Shown here in pieces: positions 1-6,754 of a stretch of 8,672 nt of DNA (positions within the stretch are counted from its first letter, which is position 1; each line of letters starts with the position of its first letter). Below the pieces are notes generated by a model that made no database searches, was not told where the DNA came from, and worked only from the letters and a program-made list of their open reading frames with translations. The stretch spans positions 1-8,672 of the forward strand of contig CABUGI010000080.1 in NCBI GenBank assembly GCA_902491055.1, read 5' to 3'. The translations under genes were made by a program, and so were the position numbers. Origin of the DNA: an uncultured Collinsella sp. Lineage in GTDB: Bacteria > Actinomycetota > Coriobacteriia > Coriobacteriales > Coriobacteriaceae.

Positions 1-1
1 C

Positions 2-26
2 ACGGCTCGCGATGCGGGCCGTTTTT
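2..26 (+). terminator. Intrinsic terminator or attenuator upstream of aroF
   Basis: Positions 2-10 pair with 14-22 around a GAT triloop. This gives nine pairs, eight Watson-Crick and one T-G wobble (7 with 17), and T residues continue to 26. This is the form of a rho-independent terminator. Its last T is only 33 nt before the aroF start codon, which leaves almost no room for a separate promoter. It may end an upstream transcript, or it may be the terminator arm of an attenuator or riboswitch controlling the operon. The window begins at the hairpin, so the two cannot be told apart here. Confidence 0.7.
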
Positions 27-42
27 GCAAAAGTTATCCATC

Positions 43-53
43 GAGGTGAGAGG
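43..53 (+). promoter_or_regulatory. Ribosome binding site of aroF
   Basis: The purine-rich run GAGGTGAGAGG lies 6 nt before the ATG at 60. It decides the aroF start. An in-frame ATG at 12 would add 16 residues, lies inside the upstream hairpin, and has no Shine-Dalgarno sequence visible in the window. Confidence 0.75.
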
Positions 54-59
54 CACACC

Positions 60-1082
60 ATGATTGCAATTTTAAAGCAGAGCGCCAGCGACGAGGCCGT
101 CGGCCATATCGTCAGCTGGATTGAGAAAAAGGGCCTGAAGACCGATGTCTCGCGCGGCGAGAACGAGACGATCATCGGCCTGGTGGGCGATACGACCAAG
201 ATCGATCCGTTCCTGCTCGAGTCCATGGATGTCGTCGAGCGCGTGCAGCGCGTCTCCGAGCCGTTCAAGCGCGCAAACCGCAAGTTCCACCCCGAGGACT
301 CCGTCATCGACTGCGGCCACGGCGTCAAGATCGGCGGCGACCAGTTCCAGGTCATCGCCGGCCCGTGCTCCGTCGAGGGCGATAACCTCATCCGCATCGC
401 CCGCCGCGTGAAGGCCGCCGGCGCCACGATGCTGCGCGGCGGTGCCTACAAGCCCCGCACCTCCCCCTACGCCTACCAAGGCATGGGCCCCGCCGGCCTC
501 GACCTGCTGTGCGAGGCGTCTGCCGAGCTCGACATGCCGATCGTCACCGAGATCATGGACCCACGCGACGTGCAGGTCTTCCTTGACAAGAAGATCGACG
601 TCATGCAGATCGGCGCCCGCAACGCCCAGAACTTCCCCCTGCTCAAGGAGGTCGGCAAGACCAAGACTCCGGTCCTGCTCAAGCGCGGTATGTCCGGCAC
701 GATCGATGAGCTGCTCATGGCCGCCGAGTACATCATGAGCGAGGGCAACGACAACGTCATCCTGTGCGAGCGCGGCATCCGCACCTTCGAGACCCGCACC
801 CGCAATACCTTCGACCTTAACGCCGTGCCGGTGCTGCACCACCTGTCGCACCTGCCCGTCGTAGCCGATCCCAGCCACGCCACCGGCTACACCCGCTACG
901 TTGAGCCCATGGCGCTCGCCGCGACCGCCTGCGGCGCCAACGGTCTGGAGATCGAGGTCCACGACGAGCCCAGCCGCGCATGGTCCGACGGCGCTCAGGC
1001 CCTCACCCCCGATCAGTTCGACGACACCATGCGCCGCATCCGAGCCATCCGCGAGGTTGTCTGCCAAGAGACCATGGAGTAG
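60..1082 (+). CDS. aroF: 3-deoxy-7-phosphoheptulonate (DAHP) synthase, type I-beta
   Basis: A 340-residue cytoplasmic enzyme that condenses phosphoenolpyruvate with erythrose 4-phosphate to DAHP, the first step of the shikimate pathway. It aligns by eye along its length with the Thermotoga maritima type (about 338 aa). Residues 1-70 form the ferredoxin-like regulatory domain, starting MIAILKQ, and the TIM barrel follows. Barrel motifs seen are GPCSVE (101-106), GGAYKPRTSPY (127-137), QIGARNAQNF (183-192), LLKRG (206-210), ILCERGIRTFE (234-244) and DPSHATG (270-276). The four metal ligands of the family are present: Cys103, His273, Glu299 and Asp310. In the Thermotoga enzyme the N-terminal domain mediates feedback inhibition by tyrosine; the same control is inferred here, but the effector could be another aromatic. 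The start at 60 is supported by the Shine-Dalgarno sequence at 43-53 and by the family N-terminus. The stop lies 3 nt before tyrA. Confidence 0.97.
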   Translation: MIAILKQSASDEAVGHIVSWIEKKGLKTDVSRGENETIIGLVGDTTKIDPFLLESMDVVERVQRVSEPFKRANRKFHPEDSVIDCGHGVKIGGDQFQVIAGPCSVEGDNLIRIARRVKAAGATMLRGGAYKPRTSPYAYQGMGPAGLDLLCEASAELDMPIVTEIMDPRDVQVFLDKKIDVMQIGARNAQNFPLLKEVGKTKTPVLLKRGMSGTIDELLMAAEYIMSEGNDNVILCERGIRTFETRTRNTFDLNAVPVLHHLSHLPVVADPSHATGYTRYVEPMALAATACGANGLEIEVHDEPSRAWSDGAQALTPDQFDDTMRRIRAIREVVCQETME

Positions 1083-1085
1083 CCC

Positions 1086-2000
1086 ATGGGTACGGTGAGA
1101 AACGCGCGTGTTAACCAGGGCGGCCCCAAGTGCGCCGGCATCGTCGGTCTTGGCCTCATCGGCGGCAGTTTTGCCCGCGGCTATGCGCAGGTGGGCGTCC
1201 GCGTGCTGGCCTGGGACCCCGATGACGATGTCATGACGGCCGCCAGCATGGGCACTGTCGCCGGAGAGCTCAACGACAGGACACTCGGCGAATGCGACAT
1301 CATCGTCCTGGCTTGCTACCCCGAGGCCTGCATCGAGTGGCTCGAGGCGCATGCCCAGGCACTCGCCGACGCCACCGATACCGAGGCCATCATGGGCCCC
1401 GTGGTGATCGACACGGTGGGCGTCAAAGGCATCGTGTGCGAGCGCGCCTTTGAGCTTGCCCGCGAGCACGGCTTTTATTTTGTGGGCGCGCACCCCATGG
1501 CGGGCACGCAGTACTCGGGCTATGCGCACTCCCGCGCCGATCTGTTCCAGGGCGCGCCACTCGTGCTCGTGCCGCCCGCGGTGGACGATGCGCTCAAACT
1601 GGAGCTTTTGGGCCAGGTGCGCGAGATGGTGCGCCCCTTGGGCTTTGGCAAGTTCAGCGTGACCAGCGCCGCCGAGCACGACCGCGTCATCGCCTTCACG
1701 AGCCAGCTTGCGCACGTGGTGTCCAACGCCTACGTAAAGAGCCCGACCGCCCAGGTCCACCACGGCTTTTCGGCTGGCAGCTACCGCGACCTCACCCGCG
1801 TGGCGCACCTCAATCCGCAGATGTGGTCCGAGCTCATGATCGACGACGCCGATGCGCTCGCCTTCGAGATCGACCATCTGATCGAATCGCTCGGCGCCTA
1901 CAGCCGCGCCCTTAAGGACCGCGACCAGCGCTATCTGGAGAATCTCCTTGCCGAGGGCGACCGCATTAAGCGCGCGCTCGACGACGAGGCCTCCCACTAG
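1086..2000 (+). CDS. tyrA: Prephenate dehydrogenase (TyrA)
   Basis: A 304-residue enzyme for oxidative decarboxylation of prephenate to 4-hydroxyphenylpyruvate, the tyrosine branch. The N-terminal Rossmann fold has GLGLIGGS at 21-28 (GxGxxG) and an acidic residue after strand 2 (Asp44 in LAWDPD), which suggests NAD+ rather than NADP+. The substrate region shows HPMAGTQYSG (136-145, with the catalytic-type His136), the helix EHDRVIAFTSQLAH (197-210) and GSYRDLTRVA (231-240), whose Arg234 matches the prephenate-binding arginine of the family. There is no chorismate mutase domain and no C-terminal ACT domain, so prephenate must come from PheA and direct ACT-type tyrosine control is not evident. 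The ATG is chosen because GGAG at 1076-1079, inside the end of aroF, lies 6 nt upstream. A GTG at 1095 is a weaker alternative. Codons 5 (AGA) and 65 (AGG) are rare arginine codons in this window. Confidence 0.95.
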   Translation: MGTVRNARVNQGGPKCAGIVGLGLIGGSFARGYAQVGVRVLAWDPDDDVMTAASMGTVAGELNDRTLGECDIIVLACYPEACIEWLEAHAQALADATDTEAIMGPVVIDTVGVKGIVCERAFELAREHGFYFVGAHPMAGTQYSGYAHSRADLFQGAPLVLVPPAVDDALKLELLGQVREMVRPLGFGKFSVTSAAEHDRVIAFTSQLAHVVSNAYVKSPTAQVHHGFSAGSYRDLTRVAHLNPQMWSELMIDDADALAFEIDHLIESLGAYSRALKDRDQRYLENLLAEGDRIKRALDDEASH

Positions 2001-2036
2001 ACCACCTATCACGCCAGGTCGAAAGGACCGAAGCTT

Positions 2037-3143
2037 ATGGCGATTACCATCGATATCGACACTGCACGCCCCTACCAGGTGCATGTTGGCACGTTTTTGC
2101 TGGAGCAGGCGGGACCGCTCGTGCGCGCCACTGCCGGCGGCACCAAGGCCGTCATCGTGACGGACACCAACGTGGGCCCACTCTACCAGATGCCCGTTAA
2201 GCAGAGCCTGGAGGCGTCAGGCTACGAGGTGAGCATCTGCACCTTCGAGGCAGGCGAGGCCCATAAGCGCGCCGAAACCTATGTTGCCATTCTTGAGTTT
2301 GTGGCCGAGCACGAGCTTTCGCGCTCCGACGTGATCGTGGCACTCGGCGGCGGCGTCGTGGGCGACGTTGCGGGCTTTGTGGCCGCCACCTACATGCGCG
2401 GCTGCAAGTTTGTGCAGATCCCAACGAGCCTGCTCGCCATGGTGGATTCGTCGGTGGGCGGCAAGACTGCCATCGACCTGGCCGCCGGCAAGAACTTGGC
2501 CGGCGCCTTTTGGCAGCCGAGCGTGGTTATCGCCGACGTGGGGTGCCTGGCCACCCTCACGCCCGAGCAGTTCGCCGACGGCTGCGGCGAGGTTGTGAAA
2601 CACGCCGTGATCGCCGACCCGGAGCTTTTCGCCGAACTGGAGAAGACCCCGCTTACGCTTGAGCTACTCAACCGCGATGTGGCCCGCGTAGCGCTCATCA
2701 TCGCCCGCAATATCGACATCAAGCGCGCCGTGGTCGTCGCCGACGAGCGCGAAACAAACCAGCGCAAGCTGCTCAACTTTGGACACAGCGCCGGACACGC
2801 AGTCGAGGCCTGCGAGCACTTTGAGCTCGGACACGGCAACTGCGTGTCGATCGGCATGGGCATCATCACGCGCGCCGCGGCCCTGCACGGCGTTTGCGAT
2901 GCTGCACTGCCCGGTCGTATTGAGGAGCTCTGCGCCCGCCATGGCCTCAAGACCCGCTGCGACCTAGATGCCGACGCCGTCTTTGCCGAGGCGCTGCACG
3001 ACAAAAAACGCGCGGGCGACACCATCGACCTGGTAATTCCGCACGGCATTGGCCGCTGCAGCATCGACCGCACGCCGCTTTCCACTTTCCACGAACTCAT
3101 TGCCGAAGGCCTCGGCCAGAAGGGAGACGCATCCGCATGCTAG
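2037..3143 (+). CDS. aroB: 3-dehydroquinate synthase
   Basis: A 368-residue NAD+- and divalent-metal-dependent enzyme that cyclises DAHP to 3-dehydroquinate, the second shikimate step. The nucleotide-binding segment has GGGVVGDVAGFVAATYMRG (104-122) followed by PTSLLAMVDSSVGGKTAID (129-147), both hallmark motifs. The metal ligands expected from the family are present: Glu185 in CGEVVKHA, His250 in LNFGHSAGHA and His266 in LGHGNCVSIGM. Lys188 is the conserved lysine of the EVVKH motif. Length is normal for a monofunctional AroB, and it is not fused to other pathway domains. GAAAGGA at 2021-2027 lies 9 nt before the ATG. The 36-nt gap after tyrA holds no convincing promoter. The stop overlaps the aroA start (ATGCTAG), suggesting translational coupling. 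Confidence 0.97.
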   Translation: MAITIDIDTARPYQVHVGTFLLEQAGPLVRATAGGTKAVIVTDTNVGPLYQMPVKQSLEASGYEVSICTFEAGEAHKRAETYVAILEFVAEHELSRSDVIVALGGGVVGDVAGFVAATYMRGCKFVQIPTSLLAMVDSSVGGKTAIDLAAGKNLAGAFWQPSVVIADVGCLATLTPEQFADGCGEVVKHAVIADPELFAELEKTPLTLELLNRDVARVALIIARNIDIKRAVVVADERETNQRKLLNFGHSAGHAVEACEHFELGHGNCVSIGMGIITRAAALHGVCDAALPGRIEELCARHGLKTRCDLDADAVFAEALHDKKRAGDTIDLVIPHGIGRCSIDRTPLSTFHELIAEGLGQKGDASAC

Positions 3144-4456
3144 CCCGCATCACCCCGTCCCCGCTCAAGGGCACCGTTCCCGCCATCGCGTCCAAGTCGA
3201 TGGCGCATCGCCTCATCATCTGCGCTGCGCTTGCCAACGGCGAGACGCACGTTACCTGCAACACCACCTGCGCCGACATCGAGGCTACGGTGCGTTGCCT
3301 TACGGCCCTGGGCGCTCGCATCGAGACCGTCGAGGACGGCTTCCAGGTCCACCCCACCATGAAGAGTGTTGAGTTTGGCCTGCTCAAGGCACTTGCGGGC
3401 GGCACGCTCGACTGCGGCGAAAGCGGCTCCACGCTCCGCTTTATGTTGCCCGTCGCCTGCGCGCTGGGCGCAGAAGCAACTTTTGTGGGTCAGGGACGCT
3501 TGGGCGCCCGCCCGCTGTCCCCGCTCTCGGACGAGATCATCGCCGCCGGATGCGACCTACAGGGTCTGGGCGGTTTTCCGCTCAAGACGAGCGGCCGCAT
3601 GCGCCCGGGCACCTTTGTGCTGCCGGGCAACGTGAGCTCGCAGTACATCTCGGGCCTGCTGCTGGCGGCTCCGCTGCTGGCCCAGCCCTCCTGCGTGCAG
3701 GTGACCGGCCTCATCGAGAGCCGCCCCTACATCAATCTGACTATCCAGGCCATGAAGGCCTTTGGCGTTGAGGTCAACGTCGAGCGCATTCCCGCCAAGG
3801 ACGGTCAGCCCGAGGTCACGAACTTCCGCGTGAGCAGTGGCTCGTATCGCACGCCCGGCAGCGTGGCCGTCGAGGGCGACTGGTCCAACGCCGCCTTTTG
3901 GTTGTGCGCTGGCGCCATCGGCACCGACCCCATCACCGTGGAGGGCGTGTCGCTGAGCTCCGCGCAGGGCGACCGCAACGTGCTTGCCGCGCTTTCGCGC
4001 TTTGGCGCCCGCATCGTGCGCTCCACCAACGCCGCCACCGTGCAGTCCGACAAGCTCGCCGGCTTTGAGATGAGCGCCCACGACATCCCCGACCTGGTGC
4101 CCGTTATCTCGGCCGTGGCATCGTTGGCGCAGGGCCGCACGTTCATCCGCGATTGCGCCCGCCTGCGCATCAAGGAATCCGACCGTCTGGCCACTACCAC
4201 CCGCGAGCTCACCGCGCTGGGCGCACAGGTGCGCATTGCCGGCGACGACCTCATCATCAAGGGTGTCAACGCCTTTACTGGCGGCGAGGTCGATTCGCAC
4301 AACGACCACCGCATCGCCATGATGGCTGCCATCGCTGCGAGCCGCGCCACTGGCGAAGTTGTGATCCACGGCGCCGAGGCCGTCAACAAGTCCTATCCCG
4401 ATTTCTTTGACCACTACCGCCTGCTGGGCGGCAAGGTCACGCTCGAGGAGGAATAG
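3137..4456 (+). CDS. aroA: 3-phosphoshikimate 1-carboxyvinyltransferase (EPSP synthase)
   Basis: A 439-residue enzyme that transfers the enolpyruvyl group of PEP to shikimate 3-phosphate, giving EPSP (sixth shikimate step). Seen are SKSMAHRLI (19-27, substrate-binding Lys20, Ser21, Arg25), CGESGSTLRF (93-102), the shikimate-phosphate motif GNVSSQYISG (164-173), a catalytic-type Asp319 in IPDLVP, RIKESDR (344-350, Lys346 and Glu347) and HNDHRIAM (389-396). The PEP loop reads GESGSTLRF instead of the GNAGTAMRP of enterobacterial class I enzymes, with Phe102 where those have proline. I do not assign a glyphosate-sensitivity class from this. The start overlaps the aroB stop by 7 nt, and AGGGAG at 3121-3126 lies 10 nt upstream. 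The last codons (GAG GAG GAA) double as the aroC ribosome binding site. Confidence 0.97.
   Translation: MLARITPSPLKGTVPAIASKSMAHRLIICAALANGETHVTCNTTCADIEATVRCLTALGARIETVEDGFQVHPTMKSVEFGLLKALAGGTLDCGESGSTLRFMLPVACALGAEATFVGQGRLGARPLSPLSDEIIAAGCDLQGLGGFPLKTSGRMRPGTFVLPGNVSSQYISGLLLAAPLLAQPSCVQVTGLIESRPYINLTIQAMKAFGVEVNVERIPAKDGQPEVTNFRVSSGSYRTPGSVAVEGDWSNAAFWLCAGAIGTDPITVEGVSLSSAQGDRNVLAALSRFGARIVRSTNAATVQSDKLAGFEMSAHDIPDLVPVISAVASLAQGRTFIRDCARLRIKESDRLATTTRELTALGAQVRIAGDDLIIKGVNAFTGGEVDSHNDHRIAMMAAIAASRATGEVVIHGAEAVNKSYPDFFDHYRLLGGKVTLEEE
4446..4451 (+). promoter_or_regulatory. Ribosome binding site of aroC
   Basis: A perfect AGGAGG lies 6 nt before the ATG at 4458 and inside the last codons of aroA. 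It decides the aroC start: the open frame extends back to an ATG at 4407, but those extra 17 residues are not AroC-like and lie wholly within aroA. Confidence 0.85.
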
Positions 4457-4457
4457 C

Positions 4458-5555
4458 ATGTCCTCGACCTTTGGCAACGTCTTGCATCTGAGTATCTTCG
4501 GCCAATCGCACTCCCCCGCTATCGGCTGCTCGCTCGATGGCATCCCGGCGGGCATCGCCGTGGACCAGGAGAAGCTGCAGGCCTTCCTCGACCGTCGCGC
4601 CCCCGGCCGCGACGAGACCGCAACCAAACGCCGCGAGGCCGACGCCGCGCATATCATCGCCGGTGTGATCGATGGACATACCACCGGCGCGCCCATCGCC
4701 GCGATTATCGAGAACACCAACACGCGCTCCAATGATTACACCGAGCTGCGCCGCAAGCCCCGTCCCGGACATGCGGACTTCCCTGCGCGCGTGAAGTATC
4801 ACAACATGCACGATGTCGCTGGTGGCGGGCATTTTTCCGGCCGCCTAACGGCCCCCTTATGCATCGCCGGCGGCATTGCGCTGCAGGCACTTGAGGCCCG
4901 CGGCATTCAGGTCATGGCGCACGTCGCGCAGATCGGCGGCATCTCCGACCTGCCGATGGACGATATGGTCTATCGCGAGGCCGACCGCAAGGCAATCCTT
5001 ACGAACGATCTGCCGTGCATTGACGCCGCCGCAGCCGGCCGCATGCGCGAGGAGATTCTTGCCGCGCGCGACGAGCTCGACAGCATCGGCGGCATCGTGG
5101 AGTGCGGCATTTACGGGCTTCCCGCGGGCATCGGCGACCCCATGTTCGACGGCATCGAGAACCGCATCGCGCAAATCGCGTTTGGCATTCCCGCCGTAAA
5201 GGGCGTGGAGTTTGGCATGGGCTTTGCCGTGGCCGCCATGCGCGGCAGCGAGAACAACGATCCGTATCGCATCGACGCCGAGACCGGCGAGATCGAGGTT
5301 GAGTCCAACAACGCCGGCGGCATCCTGGGCGGTATTTCGACCGGCGCGCCCGTCATGTGGCGCATGGCCGTAAAGCCAACGCCCTCGATTGGCCGCGAGC
5401 AGCAGACCGTAGACATGGACGCCATGGAAAATGCCGAGCTCTCGATCCACGGCCGCCACGATCCCTGCATCGTCCCCCGAGCTGTCCCCGTAGCCGAAGC
5501 AGCCGCCGCCCTCGCCATCTGGGACGCTCTCCTCGAGGACGCCGCCCAGCTCTAA
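4458..5555 (+). CDS. aroC: Chorismate synthase
   Basis: A 365-residue enzyme that converts EPSP to chorismate using reduced FMN, the last common step. It begins with the typical STFGNVLHLSIFGQSHSPAIG region. Conserved features are His18, RPGHAD (102-107), SNNAGGILGGISTGAP (283-298), VKPTPSI (305-311) and HDPCIVPRAVPVAEA (334-348, with the catalytic-type Asp335). Two signatures differ from the E. coli pattern: GQSHSPAIG replaces GESHGxxxG, and GGGHFSGRLTAP (122-133) replaces GGGRSSARET. From memory this variant resembles clostridial AroC, so it looks like a subfamily difference and not damage. No NAD(P)H-flavin reductase domain is fused, so reduced flavin must come from elsewhere. The gene starts 1 nt after the aroA stop. 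The gap to pheA is 53 nt and has no good promoter. Confidence 0.97.
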   Translation: MSSTFGNVLHLSIFGQSHSPAIGCSLDGIPAGIAVDQEKLQAFLDRRAPGRDETATKRREADAAHIIAGVIDGHTTGAPIAAIIENTNTRSNDYTELRRKPRPGHADFPARVKYHNMHDVAGGGHFSGRLTAPLCIAGGIALQALEARGIQVMAHVAQIGGISDLPMDDMVYREADRKAILTNDLPCIDAAAAGRMREEILAARDELDSIGGIVECGIYGLPAGIGDPMFDGIENRIAQIAFGIPAVKGVEFGMGFAVAAMRGSENNDPYRIDAETGEIEVESNNAGGILGGISTGAPVMWRMAVKPTPSIGREQQTVDMDAMENAELSIHGRHDPCIVPRAVPVAEAAAALAIWDALLEDAAQL

Positions 5556-5596
5556 CCCGACTCACCTGGGTTGCCTGCCAACTCAGCCGTTACGTG

Positions 5597-5603
5597 AAAG
5601 GGG
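5597..5603 (+). promoter_or_regulatory. Ribosome binding site of pheA
   Basis: AAAGGGG lies 5 nt before the ATG at 5609. It decides the pheA start: the open frame runs back to 5357, but that part overlaps aroC in another frame and is rich in Arg and Pro, so it is not part of the protein. Confidence 0.75.
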
Positions 5604-5608
5604 CCTCC

Positions 5609-6754
5609 ATGGACCTTGCTGACATCCGCCAGGCCATCGATGGCATCGACACCACGCTCCTCAATAGCTTTGTCGAGCGAATGGACATTGCCACCGAGGT
5701 CGCCAAATCAAAGATCGAGATGGGCAAGGCCGTCTTTGACCCCGCCCGCGAGCGCTCAAAACTCAACAACCTCGCCAGCCGCGCGCCCGAGCGCTACGAG
5801 GCGCAGACCATCACCCTGTTCCGCCTCCTTATGAGCATGAGCAAGGCCGAGCAGCAGCGCTACATCAACGAGCTCAAGGGCATCACCGTCTCGCAAAAGG
5901 CCCACGCCACGGCTGCAGCCTTTGACACGCCCTTCCCTCAAACGGCCACAGTTGCCTGCCAGGGCGTGGAAGGTGCCTATAGCCAGATCGCCGCGTGCAA
6001 ACTCTTCGACGTGCCCGACATCGCGTTTTTCGAGACCTTCGAAGGCGTTATGCGCGCTGTGCGCGACGGCTTCTGCGAGTTTGGCGTGCTGCCCATCGAG
6101 AACTCCACCGCCGGCTCGGTCAACGCCGTCTACGACCTGCTCGCCCAGTTCGACTTCCACATCGTGCGCTCGCTTCGCCTCAAGATCGACCACAACATGC
6201 TCGTCAAGCCCGGCACCAAGCTCGCCGACGTGCGCGAGGTTTACAGCCACGGCCAAGCCATTGCCCAGTGTGCGGGCTTTATCGAGTCCCACGACCTGCA
6301 CGCCACCAAGTACCCCAACACCGCCATGTCGGCCGAGATGGTCGCCAATTCCGACCGCACCGATGTTGCCGCCATCGCATCGCGCAGCTGCGCGGCACTC
6401 TATGGCCTGGAGGTGCTGGAGTCCAACATCCAGGACTCGGACAACAACTACACGCGCTTTGTCGTCATCAGCCGCGAGCCACGCGTCTATCCCGGTGCCA
6501 ACCGTACCTCGCTCATGATCACCACGGCCAACGAGCCGGGCGCCCTCTATCGCGTGCTCGAGCGCTTCTACGCACTCAACATCAACCTCATCAAGCTCGA
6601 GAGCCGCCCCATCCCCGGTCGCGACTTTGAGTTTATGTTCTACTTTGACCTGGACTGTCCCTTTGGCAGCAAGGCCCTCGACGACCTGCTCGATTCGATC
6701 GACGACGTATGCGAGAGCTTCACCTACTTTGGCAGCTACACGGAGGTGCTCTAG
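5609..6754 (+). CDS. pheA: Bifunctional chorismate mutase / prephenate dehydratase with ACT domain (P-protein)
   Basis: A 381-residue protein with the three-domain plan of E. coli PheA (386 aa). Residues 1-90 are an AroQ-class chorismate mutase; Arg7, Arg24, Lys35, Asp44, Arg47 and Glu48 match E. coli Arg11, Arg28, Lys39, Asp48, Arg51 and Glu52. Residues 113-290 are prephenate dehydratase, with GVEGAYSQIAA (119-129), LPIENSTAGSVN (161-172), VYSHGQAIAQC (211-221), NTAMSAEMVA (237-246) and the YTRFVVI segment (281-287). Residues 299-376 are an ACT domain with GAL (311-313) and ESRP (331-334), the motifs that bind phenylalanine in the family. The protein makes prephenate and then phenylpyruvate, and feedback inhibition by phenylalanine is expected. 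It is the only chorismate mutase visible here, so TyrA also depends on it. GGAGGTG near its 3' end (6742-6748) serves the next gene, which starts immediately after its stop. Confidence 0.97.
   Translation: MDLADIRQAIDGIDTTLLNSFVERMDIATEVAKSKIEMGKAVFDPARERSKLNNLASRAPERYEAQTITLFRLLMSMSKAEQQRYINELKGITVSQKAHATAAAFDTPFPQTATVACQGVEGAYSQIAACKLFDVPDIAFFETFEGVMRAVRDGFCEFGVLPIENSTAGSVNAVYDLLAQFDFHIVRSLRLKIDHNMLVKPGTKLADVREVYSHGQAIAQCAGFIESHDLHATKYPNTAMSAEMVANSDRTDVAAIASRSCAALYGLEVLESNIQDSDNNYTRFVVISREPRVYPGANRTSLMITTANEPGALYRVLERFYALNINLIKLESRPIPGRDFEFMFYFDLDCPFGSKALDDLLDSIDDVCESFTYFGSYTEVL

Noticed and set aside
12..59. Upstream extension of aroF to the ATG at 12
   Set aside because: It runs through the hairpin at 2-26, shows no ribosome binding site in the window, and adds residues absent from the DAHP synthase family N-terminus. 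The ATG at 60 has a good one.
2017..2029. Small hairpin GGTC/GACC with the aroB ribosome binding site in its loop
   Set aside because: A 4-bp stem is expected by chance in GC-rich DNA; there is no evidence that it regulates aroB.
72..2084. A 670-codon open frame on the - strand, plus other long ones at 3557-4732 and 5756-7039
   Set aside because: They lie antisense to well-identified aro genes, have low-complexity Ala/Gly/Val/His-rich translations with no recognisable motif, and are expected by-products of high GC at third codon positions.
5554..5572. Possible hairpin AACCC/GGGTT between aroC and pheA
   Set aside because: Only 5 bp with a 9-nt loop and no T-run, so it is too weak to call a terminator. 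No convincing promoter was found in the 53-nt gap either.
5357..5608. Upstream extension of the pheA frame
   Set aside because: It overlaps aroC in a different frame, with an Arg/Pro/His-rich translation; the mutase domain begins right after the ATG at 5609, which has its own Shine-Dalgarno sequence.
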